Shown here in pieces: positions 47,825 through 60,156 of a stretch of DNA of 64,000 nt (position 1 is the stretch's first letter; every line of letters begins with the position of its first letter). The position numbers and the translations under genes are program-made. This stretch comes from Termitomyces sp. T153 (Eukaryota > Basidiomycota > Agaricomycetes > Agaricales > Lyophyllaceae), in contig JACKQL020000006.1 of NCBI GenBank assembly GCA_018296165.2, forward strand, positions 434,001 to 498,000. Reading direction: 5' to 3'. The notes below the pieces were generated by a model. That model was not told where the DNA came from, ran no database searches, and was given only the letters and a program-made list of their open reading frames with translations.

Positions 47825-50800
47825 CATGTGTAGAGTGGTCATGTCAACACCAAAGAGGAAAACAATCATGAGGATGTGTAATGATCAAGAATTCACTTGA
47901 CAAATGCTTGGAGTTCAGACATCAGCTAGAATGTCAGGTCCTCTCACAAAACCTTTTTTAAAACTCATACTGTAAATTGCTTTCTATACTAAGGCAAACT
48001 CACACCTGTTAATAAGAATATATTGTAATGACACTGTTATGAGGTGACAGTTGGAAACATGTGGAAGACCTTTTAACATGAATTATGAATAAGTGTAAGC
48101 TCAGATTGGTCAGTGGTTACTCTTGTTTTGTCTGGGCCATAAAAGCCTTGAGGCTTTCAGAACTCAGAATTGGTCCCCATATCAATGCAGATGTACACTC
48201 TTGAAATGCTTAACAACAAACTCTGCACTATATCAATGCTCTGAGCTCTTCTTTATAACAATTATGGACTCTTTGTCCCATATTTGCTCAGTGAATTGAA
48301 ATGGGCATTCAGCACAGACTTTAAATGTATTTTGCAGAGTTTCTCTCACATTAATACCAGTTTAGCATGGATGTAGTCAACATGTATTTTATTGTTCTCA
48401 TTGAGCCACTGATAGCTTTCACCAGCTGCATGGTCACTCTGAAGCTGGTAGGAGCTCTAAGCAGTGAAAGAGGTGGGATTGATAGGGTCAAGTATAGGAG
48501 AAACTTCTTTTCTGGTCACAATTTGTGCCCCTCCAACTGACAAAAGGTGCCCAAACATAGCCTTTTACCATTCCATGTACTTGATCATGCCAGCTTTGAC
48601 ATTGGCAATTGAGCAGTTTGCATGGCATCTTCCATTACAGTTGTGGATGCCAAGGTTGACAAGCATGGGAGAAGGATGGATGTAATAATGAGAGGTGAAC
48701 ATGACTTGGGGTGTTTTGCTGTGACATTTGAAAATGGAGCAAGGTTTTAGCAAATTAATCTTTGAAGTATAAGGTTGTGGGCCAGGGCCCATAACCTGTT
48801 GCAGCAGATATTGCACACAGATAGGGAACAGACTGAAACCATAGGAGAATTAATTGCTAGTGGATACTTATGGATGCTGAAGAGTTTGTGTGTTCAGAAT
48901 GAAGTATATTTGGTGAATAATACACGTGCATACATGGAGGGTTTGTGTATTCAGAATGAAGAACATGAACTCTCTTGAAATGCAAAAAACTATTTATAAT
49001 CATGTGAGTGAAATTAAGTGAGTGGGAATGGTGCTATGGCACTCTGGCACTAATACTTCAACAGTGTTGAAGCTGATAGCTCTGACTTTTGCCATAAATG
49101 AGCTTTCAGCATACAAAATCTTTAAAGTATTGGAAATCAGTGGTCCTATACTTGTTTCAAGACTTTAGTCCAGTCTTTCTAGCCCATCTCTCAATTTGAC
49201 CCTCCATCTGCTCCCAGTCTCTCATACCCAAAACAACTAACTCAAAAACTATTCAAAGCAGAATTTCCTTCAATGGCTCAATTCTTGCTGTATGTTTTAA
49301 CACCTTTGAAGGGACAACAATCAAACTTAACACTATAAATCAATCAGCATCAGCAGGAAGGAGGAAAGTCACTTGTAGGCCTCTATATGAGGCAAATATG
49401 GAGGCAACACAATATTCTTACTTCTCAATGTGTTTTCTGATCACTAAAAGATATGCTGTTGGGATATTGTTATGATGTATTACCCCAGGATAAAGGTCTA
49501 ATAATTGGTGTTTATCACTTTGTCCTTTTTAACTAGCACTCTACTTAACCTCCTATTCAGGTCTCCCTCATGATGTCTTCCAGGAGATCAGTCCTGGGTT
49601 CTGCAGACAAATCAACTCCATTGTACTTAAGTTTGACATAACATGCTGAGGACATGTTTGAGAGTCTATCACTGAAGGGAATATAGCAAGCTACTAGAAG
49701 TAGTTGTACTGAAGATCCAGACTGAGGTTGAATAGGAGGTCTTTGACCAGGACAACTGGCATATTGGAAAGAATGTCTGAGATGCAGCTTCAAACAATAA
49801 CTTGGTTGTCTTTGGGGATATGAGCATGCATAAATTGGGTATCATCATCCAAATCCAAGTTGTCTTTGGGAGTACATGGTCAAGGTCCTATTTTGGGAGT
49901 ATGCAGAATCAAAGGAGGTACTTTGAACTTTAGAGTAGAAGGGTGAGGAGTGGATCTACATGGTGTTGTAGTAGTGGGAGCTTGGGGCTTGGCAGTTACA
50001 GGTGCCATAATCTAGTACAGTATAAAATGAGGGTTGAAAGCAGTCACAAAAAGTTTGTTTAAAGTTAGAATACAGACTATTTCAAGTTAAAGTTCATGAT
50101 GGGAACAATGAATATGGCAAAACAAAAAACAAGGAACTGAATTGAATAGGTTTAAGGAGCACTGAGATTATTTTGAATAGAATGATTGGAAGGTTAGATA
50201 TAATGGGAGTTTTGGGAGAGTAGGTTGTGACAAGCTAGCCAGTGCAAAATTTTAGAGAATGGTATAATTTTGGCTTGATTGACTGAATGTGTTGAGGTGA
50301 CAGCAAGAGCTATCTTTTGATGAGGACTTGTTAGTCTTTTGATGGTCTACTTCTATAAACCCCATACAGGCATATGAGTGCTTCTGTGATCAACATGCAC
50401 AAGTCATTTCATTCCTCCATTATTGTGATGTTTGACATTGGAATTCTGTGATTTTTGGGATTTTTCTCTTACAGTTTGTTTCTTGACTGCACCAGTAACA
50501 CATTCTATGTCCACTCTGAGCCATAGATTCACATAGGTTGTTGCAAATGCTGTATTATTTGTGTCACTCACATAAGTCTATACTCAGACACCTTCCATAT
50601 CTCCTGTGAGACCATTTGGACATAATCTCTGAAGGATACCAACACCCATCTATTGGCACAGGTTTGGGGAGACATAAGCAAAGGGTTAAGATGTGGTAAG
50701 TGTACTCACTCAATCACTCTAGCAGGTCACATGTCACAAGAGCCCAAGATCTGCTGAAGTGTCATGCTTGCACATTCCAAGAGCCAGTGCCAAAAGCAAG

Positions 50801-51050
50801 CTTTATATAGCAATGTTCCTTGCCCATCTTGATGCCTCCAGATGCCTCCTTTTGAGTCTTTAGTCTGTATGCCTTTCTCTTCCACCAACACTTTTCTCAT
50901 ATTGCTCAGATATGTACTTGTGTCACACCCTTTATTAGGATACTGCCAAAACCAATATCTCAGTAGAATGGTCACAGGTCACACAGAGTGATGAACTGAT
51001 TGAAATTGTCAGTGACCCAGATATGAAACAAGATATGAAACGGTGCAGAT
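47825..51050. other. decayed repeat sequence, no recognisable family
   Basis: Open frames are short, the longest around 80 codons on either strand (for example 48565-48816 and 50727-50975, minus). CpG is nearly absent. Cys/His-bearing wording such as LGIHNCNGRCHANCSIANVK (minus, near 48650) hints at decayed coding sequence from an element I cannot name. Confidence 0.35.
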
Positions 51051-51762
51051 AAAGGCCACCTACCTATTGCAATTCTCCTCCGATTCTTTTGTAAATTATT
51101 TTTAGTAATACCATACATATCATACATAGATCCCTTGACTCAGATTCTATGTATCCGAAGCCAAAAAAAGTTGGTAAAAATCAAACTTGTGAGGATGGTT
51201 GATTTATGCTATTTCATCTACTTTCACCTGTGTATTGTCAGAGAAATATAGGTCTAATTTTTCCTCAAGTTGTCATGTAAATAGAAGTACATAATATTCA
51301 CTGATCTCGCATGATTCGAACAGATGGAATGGGAGAAAACAAGCTTCGAACGACGGAGAGATGAATTGGCGTGACACATATTTCAACTCAGCTCGGCATC
51401 CTACCTCTTCTGCAAACCGTGACGCGGAGTCCTAAAGTTTGGCAGGGTCACAGACCTGTCACGTTTCATTTTGCGCCTTCCATTAGGATGGTCTCTGGCA
51501 TCCTTCCTCTGACGAAGAAAAATCAAAAACTTGGTCATGGCCGCAATCAACAACTTCCGTCGACTATTGTTCCCTTGTTTCCGAGTTTTCCACCTCATGC
51601 TCCCGAAATCTTTACTTCTCGTACGTCAGATCAATACTCTGACGATTCCTACCAAACGCATGCCAACTCACATATAAAATAGTAAAGCTCCTCCACATGG
51701 GCCATGCATGTCACGCTTTGGTTCTCCAACCGGGTCGGTCTTTAGGTGATACTCCATCTACC
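51051..51762. other. intergenic sequence at the island edge
   Basis: CpG content returns to normal. No gene is recognised. It presumably contains the promoter of the next gene. Confidence 0.4.
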
Positions 51763-52522
51763 ATGTATACTTCTGTAAACCCATCTAAACCTTCGCCGAT
51801 GGAGGCACCCGAGTACGTTGTATACCCATATTCGCCTCTCCGTACGATACTTTTTGCGGCGGTCAAGTTTATTTATAACTATCAAGTCTACGTGCACTTC
51901 GTTTTACGCCTGCATATGTTCTATTGGTCCCGGATTGCTCGTATCTTCAAAGAGGCCGAAATGACTATGCCGGAAATAGCCCTTCAAGTAACGGGCCCAG
52001 TGACAATTCAACACTTTGAGTTGATGAATCCTGCCGGCGCCAATTTCAAGATTACATGGGAACATCGATTCTCTGCTGATAGAATGGAAGACCCTCAATA
52101 TCGTTTATGTGTTGCTGCTTTCGTGAGTCTTTTGTTTTTTCAGCTTGCTTAACTGATACAAGAATTCAAAACGACGCCCTCCCAGAGCCATTTTGACTCT
52201 CCTCGATGCTGATACCATTGACTTACTGGCTGACCTTTCTGTTGTGGAGTTGAAGACTATTTCTGAGGCCGAGGACATTATTTTTCTTGAAGCTCGGGTA
52301 GAAATTGACGCTGCGGGTTCGGATAAAATCACGCGGAATTGCGCCTTGATCTCTCTCATTTGTGCTGTGATGAGTCTATCATGGCCGTATGCGTGTCATC
52401 GGATTCACGAGCATGCGAAAACTTACAAGGCATTGAAATGGGCACATGTATGGCTCCAACGCCGAGAATTTCATTGTGATTTCCTTAGATGGCCCTATGT
52501 TCAACGCCCAGGTTCCGTCTGA
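51763..52522 (+). CDS. hypothetical protein
   Basis: Two exons, 51763-52122 and 52163-52522, with a 40-bp intron (GTGAGT..AAG), give 239 residues starting MYTSVNPSKPSPMEAPEYVV. An upstream in-frame ATG at 51697 would add 22 residues. A hydrophobic stretch (LRTILFAAVKFIYNYQVYVH) near residues 27-47 could be a membrane or buried helix. Later segments include PEIALQVTGPVTIQHFELM and ILTLLDADTIDLLADLSVVE. I do not recognise the family. The 3' end is uncertain: the frame at 52558-52926 looks protein-like (STTPDLRRRRSPTLTLARQL) and could be a further exon reached by a splice near 52496-52540. That would take the gene to the 3' end of the convergent kinase gene. Confidence 0.55.
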
Positions 52523-52920
52523 GATAGACCTCCAAGTCAGAACCACTCGATGCAGACGTGTGGTCTTCTACGACTCCAGATCTTAGGAGGCGGAGATCCC
52601 CAACCTTGACCCTTGCTCGTCAATTATCCAGGTCAAGCAGCAGATTGATTCCTACTCACGCTGTATCCCCCATTGATCCAATGCTGCAAAATATAGTACC
52701 ACCTGCACCAAACGCCAATCGGATCGTGATTGTGACCTCTGTTGCTCTGTCCGACTTGGAGATTCTCATGCCGTCTGTCATACATGATCGGACTACAATA
52801 ATAATACACAGTCGAGGCGGCCTCTTAAATCCGATATTCTCAATTCAAGATTTCACCCAACGAGAATCCCAAGACTGTTACAATGATACTACAACACAGA
52901 TAATGTACGGTAACGATAAT

Positions 52921-54813
52921 CTATGATGCCGCTGTCGAAACGAAGAGTTTCTGTGGCAAAAACCAATTTTTAGCTGAACTGAATCGTCCTAATCGCCAGC
53001 GTCTCTCGAGCGCTTCCACATCCTTCTCTCCACCTATACCTGACTTATTTGAACCAGAGGTTTCTTGCGTACATCTGGCTTTACATGACGTCGAAGTTGT
53101 ATCTTTTGGTATTGATGATGCAAAACGTGACGAACGGGAGAAAAGCTTCATCGGATTGAAGCCGAACTTGTCATTACACGGCGAATCAATCTCATGTATT
53201 GTCGGCGTCTGAAGGCGCCATTCAGACTCGGAAAAATCGGGGGAAGGTGTCGACGACTCGAGTCCGGAACTTTTGGGAGTCAGCGACGTCTTCAATTTTG
53301 GAACGATAGCCCACGGAGGAGCGGGCTGGCTCGCATCCGGCGTGTACCACGAGCTCTCCTCAGTGATACGCACGCCCACTCCTGGCCTGGGGACCTTTAA
53401 AAATCTGGAAGAAGACATACTCGGCACCAAACCGGTCTCTATCAACGTATTGTCCTCGTGTGGCATCGTCTCTTCGAATGCATCGTCTATAGCAATTTCG
53501 ACGAGCGTCGAGTTCACAAATTCCCTCTCGTTACTTCCCAGTGTCAGAGGAGAAGAAATATAAGACTGAGGAGTCGACGAATAAGACTGATGGGAGTAAC
53601 TTGATGATGTCGAATGACTCCGGATCTCTGGTATATCGTTCGGAAATACTTTCGGAGCAGGCTGCTTCCCCAGAAGGAAATCGCTGACTTGTGGCGATAG
53701 CAGGTTACAGACAGGCGCATCATGTATATCCCGTCCGAAATCCGTCTCGGACGAATTTTCACTCCAATAGGACATCAAACCTTGTGAGGCTGGGGCGAGC
53801 TCCTTCTCCTGTACAGTCTTCGAGGTATCTGTAACTTCCCATGAACACCGAGCTTGGCTACCTTCAAATACGACATCGGAGGTGTAGAAGCTGGTGATAT
53901 CCTCCATCTGTTGCCGGAGCTCGGACAAGGTTATTCTTTGTTTCCAGTCGATGTGTAGCATCTGTAGCAGGATGTCGTTGATCTCAAGAGAAATTGGAAG
54001 CACGGAGGGGAAGAAGTTAGAGGGGTCACGAAGATATGCTTGGAAGGTGAGGTCATCGGTGGTCGCCGTCTTCCAAGGATTCCGCCCTGTGGCGAGATTT
54101 AGGAGTATGATACCTAAAGACCAGACGTCGTTGGACTTGGGAGAATAGCGTCCATCCGAAGCAAAATCACCCCCTTGACACTCTGTCAGATTCAGTTCCG
54201 ATGTAAGCTGGGAGGCCAAGAATGGAAGCTGGTACTACTCACCTGGACTCATATGGTATATACTTCCAGTGTGCAACTCTTCGCTAACTTTCTCCGTAGT
54301 CGCTAGTCCGAAATCGGTTATTGCAACGGTATACCCGTTATCAAAGCAAAGAATATTCTCCGGCTTCAAGTCACGATGGTATATCCCAAGAGAATGACAA
54401 TACTCGATGGCATCAACCAGCTGAAGGAAGACGTGTTTGATGAGCGCGTCGTTACCAAGATAACGGCAATTATTAAGTATTTGAGTAAAAAGGTCGTGGT
54501 CTGGGGCATAGTCCATGATGATATAGGTGTATTCGTCGTCCTCAATGATACGATGGAGTGTGACAATGCCTGGGTGGGCAGAAGAAATCTGGTGGAGGGC
54601 GATCTCTCGTATATGAAATTTTCGACGGTTAGGGCGATGGTCTTTGGAATGTAGGAGGCACTTGACTGCGTATGAGGTGTGTTCCAAAGTGGTAACGTCT
54701 ACCGCCTTGTAGACGACGCCATAGCCTCCTACTCCCAGGACTTCAACAAATTCGAGGGTGTTGCCATCGATGCGCTTGCCGAGCTGAAGCTTGGATGTAG
54801 TCTTCAGCGACAT
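52921..54813 (-). CDS. serine/threonine protein kinase, Ran1/Ksp1-like
   Basis: Two exons, 54813-54243 and 54182-52921, with a 60-bp intron, encode 610 residues. The kinase domain occupies about residues 18-285. Glycine loop LGVGGYGVVYKAV, ATP lysine in SYAVKCLL, catalytic loop YHRDLKPENIL, DFGLAT in place of the longer DFG segment, and MSPE across the splice junction where APE is usual. Then come SPKSNDVWSLGIILLNLATG and RNPWKTATTDDLTFQAYL. This wording is typical of fungal Ran1/Pat1 and Ksp1/Sks1 kinases, which link nutrient state to meiosis, filamentation or autophagy. The C-terminal half is Ser/Thr-rich and probably disordered. The specific orthologue is not determined. Confidence 0.9.
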
Positions 54814-55906
54814 GGGTGACCTGGAAGAGGAGTGTCAGACACGCGATTGTCACTGGTATGGTGTCTGAGACCGGAACGACAGAAATGGATGTAAATGAGG
54901 CGCCAAGTTTACGAACGAGTTAAAAGTACGAAGGTAATTTACACTTATGACGATGATCAAGACAACCCTGATACTAGCTCTGAAAGATGAGAGAGAGATG
55001 AACGCTTATCATGACCCTTGCTGTAATGTCTAGGCTGTATAATACTCGATCGCCTCCGAATGGCCGTGTGAAAGCACCACTCGGCATACCGGGATTCATT
55101 ACCAGAACCAGGAACCAGATGTACGCTTGATCCACAATTAATAATCCTCGCAGATTGGATCACAATCGGGATACGGACTCAATACTACTTAATAGGAGCG
55201 CCACTGATGGTGGCGTCACTGTCTCAATTCCTTCCGATGGTTGATAAACTGATGAATACGCGTGAAGTGCGTCACCGAAATAGTCACGGTCGCGTACACA
55301 AGATATTTTCCAAAGATTTCCGAACATATATATTTTCCTTGCCATTCTGAAACCGTGTTAGCTATTCAATGATTGTAAGATTCCAGACATTGTCTTGCCG
55401 AGGTCTTGAAATGAACAGCCTTCCCATTGGCTAGAAGCTCCATCTATGATCAGATGCATAACTCATGATTATTTCACAAAAATATTATTACTCATTATTG
55501 CAGGTCTCATTTGACGGATAACGGAAAGTATAGATATATATATACTGAGACATCGTGACCTGGACTATGTTGTCCTGTTTATTAGTTTGGAGTAAGCCCT
55601 GCGTCGAAGACCCGATTTATGACTGGACCGAAGCGAGAGTGAAACAATAAGATGTACTCATCTAGGGAGACTATCTGTACCCATGAGCGAAATGTTCCAA
55701 TTACGGAGACGAGTTCCCGCTGAAATAGTCCTGTACATGACGGTGAAGCCAGAGGTCGATTTGTCATTGTTGCGCACCAATCACAAGCAAAAAACCAATC
55801 CAAAGAGGAGAAACCTCAGGATAGCATGTTCAAAGTATATAGACTAAGGATTCGAGTTTGCATCTCTATTTCACGGAGTAAACTAGATAGAATTTGAGAT
55901 GGAGGA
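54814..55906. other. intergenic sequence, no gene recognised
   Basis: Short open frames on the minus strand and a 54-codon frame at 55683-55847 (plus, beginning MSEMFQLRRRVPAEIVLYM, vaguely F-box-like) are the only candidates. None has support beyond being open. Confidence 0.4.
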
Positions 55907-56692
55907 TTATAGTGCCAGGTCTTTCTCTCCTTCATCATAACCAGGCCAGAAACCCTCTTCGAGCTCGAGGACTCGTCTCCAGATCTCTTCCGCCATTATC
56001 CACGCATTACGGTCAAGATCTCGATAGAGATCGTCGACTAGAGAGGCAAGGTCGTCTACAAAAGCTTTGAATTCGTCGGTGCTCCAGTTCTTTGCCAATA
56101 ACCTCAATGCAGAATGAGGACGGTTGATCGATGCCAGGTTATCACTGATGGCGGTCCACGTATCCAGGTAAACCTGTCATGTTGCATGAGTCTTTGGATT
56201 ATTTAACACGATACATGTCAACCTCACCTTTTCCATAGCCCATAAGAACAACAGACCCTCCTCAATCTTCCCAGTACTTGAAATCCGAGCCATCTCAGCA
56301 GTATAGTCTCTTGTACCCTTTCTCTCCTTCCATCGCGCCAAATCTAATCGCCACTCCTTTGCAGTCCTATCAAAGAACTCAATCTCGCGCAAGACGTTCT
56401 CCAATGAATAGACGAGGATTCGTAACATGTGCTGCGAATGATCCGGAGCTAGCGACGCGCTCAGAACGGTCGGTCTGAACGGTATATGAGAGATCAAAGC
56501 TCCAACAAAACGTGGATAAGCCTGTGAAGCATAGATCCGGTCTTGTGATAACCACAGGGATAAAAGGCTGTCGCTTAGATTCTCGCTGGCCGCAGAAATA
56601 AGAAACGTATGTCCTTTGGTCGCTCGAGAAAAGAGAGCAGAAGTTGGAGAGAAGGAGAGGAGATGTGATGTTATCGTCCAGTTGGAACCCAT
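55907..56692 (-). CDS. heme-oxygenase-fold protein, TENA/THI-4-like
   Basis: Two exons, 56692-56228 and 56173-55907, joined by a 54-bp intron, give 243 residues, or 246 if the in-frame ATG at 56701 is used. The sequence is all-helical in character. Its segment LSLWLSQDRIYASQAYPRFV matches the fungal TENA/THI-4-like subgroup of the heme-oxygenase fold, with the second half GLLFLWAMEKVYLDTW and ALRLLAKNWSTDEFKAFVDD. Family members include thiamin-pyrimidine hydrolases and proteins of unknown role. I cannot see the catalytic Cys or Glu set clearly enough to claim thiaminase activity. It lies divergent to ERT1. Confidence 0.75.
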
Positions 56693-56701
56693 GAGATCCA
56701 T

Positions 56702-57298
56702 GATATATACAATAATTGATCTCAGGTGGACGTAACCAGGTTGAGTACAGACTAAGTAGGTCACGCATCAAAATCCATCTCTCAACTAATCGATATTCAT
56801 CACTCATAGAAACTTGAAGGTACCTATCGTTTATGAAGCAGATGTAAGTAGGTGGTAATAAATACTAGGTCTATCGTGACGTGCCCTTACAGGCGTGTCA
56901 TAGCTACCAATTAAACACGACAAGTTATTAGAATCGCTACGACCTAGGTAGAAAACAATTGAATGTGGAAATTCTCTTAAGACACTCTTCAGACTTACCA
57001 CCTAGAGACTCAAAAAACCGTTGTGGTGGTGTTCTCTAAGGGAATGTTCCACTTAGGTTTTCCTCTCTAGGTTTAGGTCCACGTGGTCGTCGCGACTCAT
57101 ATCTCTCTGATTAGTATTTGGTATTGTGAAAATAGGACTTGAACTCAATTATTCATGCAGTGGAGGAAGATAACAATCATAGTAATAAAGAGATGACCGG
57201 ATGAGAGTTTATCTTATCAATGGATTGTTATTATTTGGCACAATCGCAACAAATTTCCACTTTAGGTACATAGAGAGACCTCCTTCCAAGGTGATTGC
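56702..57298. promoter_or_regulatory. divergent intergenic region between the TENA-like gene and ERT1
   Basis: About 600 bp separate the two starts. ACCTAGGTAG and CTCTAGGTTTAGGT words occur around 56940 and 57075, with a weak inverted ACCACC..GGTGGT at about 57000-57030. No known binding site is recognised. Confidence 0.4.
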
Positions 57299-59056
57299 AT
57301 GTCTGCAATTACCTCCTATTCTGATTCCGCGCAGGCTTCTGGTTCAGAGAAAAAAAAGACGACCAAAAGGAGAAAGGTCAATCATGCATGCCTTTACTGC
57401 AGACGCAGCCATATGACGTGTGACGAGGGACGGCCTTGTCAGCGATGGTCCGTTTTCATTTTACAGTAATCCTTGAAGGGGCTCACGGCTCACAGTATTA
57501 AACGTGAAATTGGCCACCTGTGTCATGATGAACGCCGGCCGAAGGCCTCAGACAAACAACCTGTCAATAGCACGTCGAGTGTGGATGTAGCTCGTACTTT
57601 TGCTCCAGGTAAGCAAACATCCCGACTTTGAAGTTACATTCTCTTAGTTTCTTTCACAAGTAACTGTATTTCAACCACCGCCACCGACTCAACAGCCCGC
57701 CCCATCTCCATGGTCCATGCAAGGTCAATTTTTGTATCAGCCGGAAACCCTTGGAAATGAGTTTTCTGTTCTAAGGTGCGTTTCATTTGCAAATTTTATC
57801 ATCTCCGCTTGATACCTCTGAAGTGACTTTCTCGAGACCCTCGATGAAGGCTCATTCTTTACTAATCCCTCAACTACAATCAATCCTGTTTCATCTTCAC
57901 TTCTCTCCCCTGGGGCATATAGTGCAACTCAGTCGTTACCGCAGCAACCGAATTTTTCTGTCTCTTCTACCCCCAACAGTGACGCCACTGCGCCTGTTAC
58001 GTCTACCCCCCAGGACTCGTCCCAGAATACGACTCAGGAAAAGTCAGATGCGCCGTTGCCCGAGACGGTGCTTCCTTCAGCAACAAAAGCGGAAAAGTTT
58101 CTCCTTACTGCAGCAGACCAAGCCTCTGGCTCACGCAACGAGCGTCTAAATCGTGTCATTCGAAGTAAATACGAGGCCGGCCTCCTGAAACCATATAATT
58201 ATGTTAAAGGCTATGCACGTCTGAGCCGATGGATGGATCGGAAGTATGTTGTCATACCACGCTCTTCCAGCATGATAATAATCTAAATGATGCAGCGTCT
58301 CACCTGAGTCGAAGCAACAGATTCTACAGCCCCTTTCTGTCCTTCGTCCTAAATTCCGCGTACGTTCCACTACTTCTTCATAACTTCCCTCACCATGGTC
58401 ATGCCTTTTTCAGGCGGTTGCACAATCTCTTCGTGATATTGTATCCACTTTTCATTTTTGTTCGTGTGACTCTTTAACCTCGTTTTCAGGACCTTGTCTT
58501 CATAGAAGAAGCATTTGAGCGTCTTCTACTGGACTACGATCGCGTTTTCTCTGCTATGGGTGTTCCCGCATGCCTCTGGCGACGTACAGGCGAAATCTAT
58601 AAAGCCAACCGCGAATTCACCGAACTCGTCGGGCTCGAAGGGTATATGTTCCGCGATGGGCGCCTCTGTATATACGAGCTCATGGCAGAAGAATCTGCCG
58701 TCAACTACTGGGAGAAATACGGCCACGTCGCGTTCGATTCATCCCAAAAAGCTGTGCTGACGTCCTGTGTCCTTCGGTATAAGCCTACACCAGCTACCTC
58801 TTCGGCCATTGGTTTAAATGGGACCGGGTCGGGTAGTCCGAATCGATTTTTGAATGTTAATTTGAATCCGAACCCCCAGAAGGGGACAACAAACAGTACG
58901 TCAAAGGATCTGGGGGATGGTGAGGAGGCGAAGAAACAGAATGAAGAGGTCGTGCAGACAGAAGAAGGCTTCATTAACTGTTGCTTCTCGTTCACAATTC
59001 GCAGAGACAAGTGGGGGATCCCGACAATGATTGTTGGCAACTTTATTCGCTGCTAG
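57299..59056 (+). CDS. ERT1: zinc-cluster transcription factor of gluconeogenesis, ERT1/AcuK type
   Basis: Activator of gluconeogenic and non-fermentable-carbon genes. Seven exons: 57299-57447, 57496-57608, 57661-57775, 57824-58243, 58296-58359, 58414-58440 and 58490-59056, totalling 484 residues. It starts MSAITSYSDSAQ. A basic run KKKTTKRRKVNH leads into the Zn2Cys6 cluster with Cys31, 34, 41, 47, 50 and 59 (ACLYCRRSHMTCDEG, CQRCIKREIGHLCHDE), split by intron 1. A Ser/Thr/Pro-rich linker contains the family segment NEFSVLSDFLETLDEGSF. Then come RNVSPESKQQILQPLSVLRP and the PAS domain: GVPACLWRRTGEIYKANREF, TELVGLEGYMF, RRDKWGIPTMIVGNF. Exon 6 is only 27 nt. All junctions are GT..AG and in frame. 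It ends IRC, slightly shorter than many relatives. Confidence 0.93.
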
Positions 59057-60156
59057 CACTATCGAGACGTGTCGTTTCCCGTTATGCTCTCACGGGGCAC
59101 TGTCGTTCGTATAGATGATAGCCGGATGGTAGCTCTTGGAGCTAAGCAGCTCGTGTATACGGAGTTGAACGCTGAGGAAGGTATCAACTATGTCAAGGTG
59201 TAGACCCTTGTGTGTGCCTTTGTGCATATCGATGCAAATGGTTAACGGTATGGTGGGGTCACGAGGAATATCTCAATCCCTGGTGCAGCTGGTCTCCGAA
59301 CGGATTTGATGAAATACTGTATTTCTATGTGTTTAGGCCTATCAATAGATTGGTATGAAGAGCTTTCAAGTAGGTACACAAAGATTTCTTCCAAATGGTT
59401 CATGTGTCTTGTACCGGATATATGTACTTGGTCTGTATGGTCGTCTTTAGTCGGAAAAATGAATCGAAGGTCGTATTTTGATGCGTGACGTAGCGTGACA
59501 ATTGACGGTTATCGTTGAACCGTCGAGATCCTAAGCGCATGACTATGTTCGACGCGTCTACTAGCTTTCGCAACTTGGTTAGCAGGCTGGACATATCCGC
59601 GGAGCTACGGGGCGCAAAGGGCACTTTTGAAAAGATGGCCGGAGTAAGTAGCGAAAGGAGTATCCGTGATCCGCTTACCTAGACGTAGCTACTCATGTAA
59701 ATAAAGGCAGCGGCTAGGCGCGGATCAAATCAAAAATGATAAAAAATATGTGGATGACTCGATAATTGCTGATGAAAATATAATTACTGGCCTGATCCTA
59801 TTGTTGGCTTAATCTTAGAAAGTTGCCTCCAGCAGACTCAAGGTGGGTAACCGTCCAAAGCAAGTGGAAAATATGAAAAACATTCCACCCCGAATGTTCA
59901 GGTATGCCAGATAAATGAGGGGGGGCAACTGTAGCCTGCACAACTTTGAAAGTGTCGTTGTCCAACCTTAGTATTACCACTGATCACTTGCCTGGCTGCG
60001 CAACAACACCTTCCTCACCTCAAGATCTTGGAATCCTCATTTTCTTAACAAGTTCATCGCGGTGGTGATGGATGAGTCGACTCTCAGTAGGCCTATGACA
60101 TCAATTTTTACAGTCATATTTCATCACTGGATTCAACCGCCTGAAAACTCAAATTA
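59057..60156. other. intergenic region between convergent ERT1 and FMT1
   Basis: Both genes end here, so the gap holds two 3' flanks. Short open frames lack any family signature. Confidence 0.5.

Larger units (their letters stand above)
44530..51050. mobile_element. second CpG-depleted transposable-element island
   Basis: CpG becomes rare just after the CAB2 gene and returns near 51.05 kb. The island holds degenerate telomere-like repeats, a tRNA-like unit and a Tc1/mariner element, plus about 3 kb of unidentified decayed sequence. I see no intact host gene. Confidence 0.8.

Noticed and set aside
55683..55847. 54-residue ORF resembling an F-box start
   Set aside because: It is very short, lacks a full F-box and has no supporting splice sites.
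57201..57416. 71-codon ORF starting at 57201 as a separate gene
   Set aside because: It overlaps the first ERT1 exon in the wrong frame. The zinc-cluster frame starting at 57299 explains the sequence.
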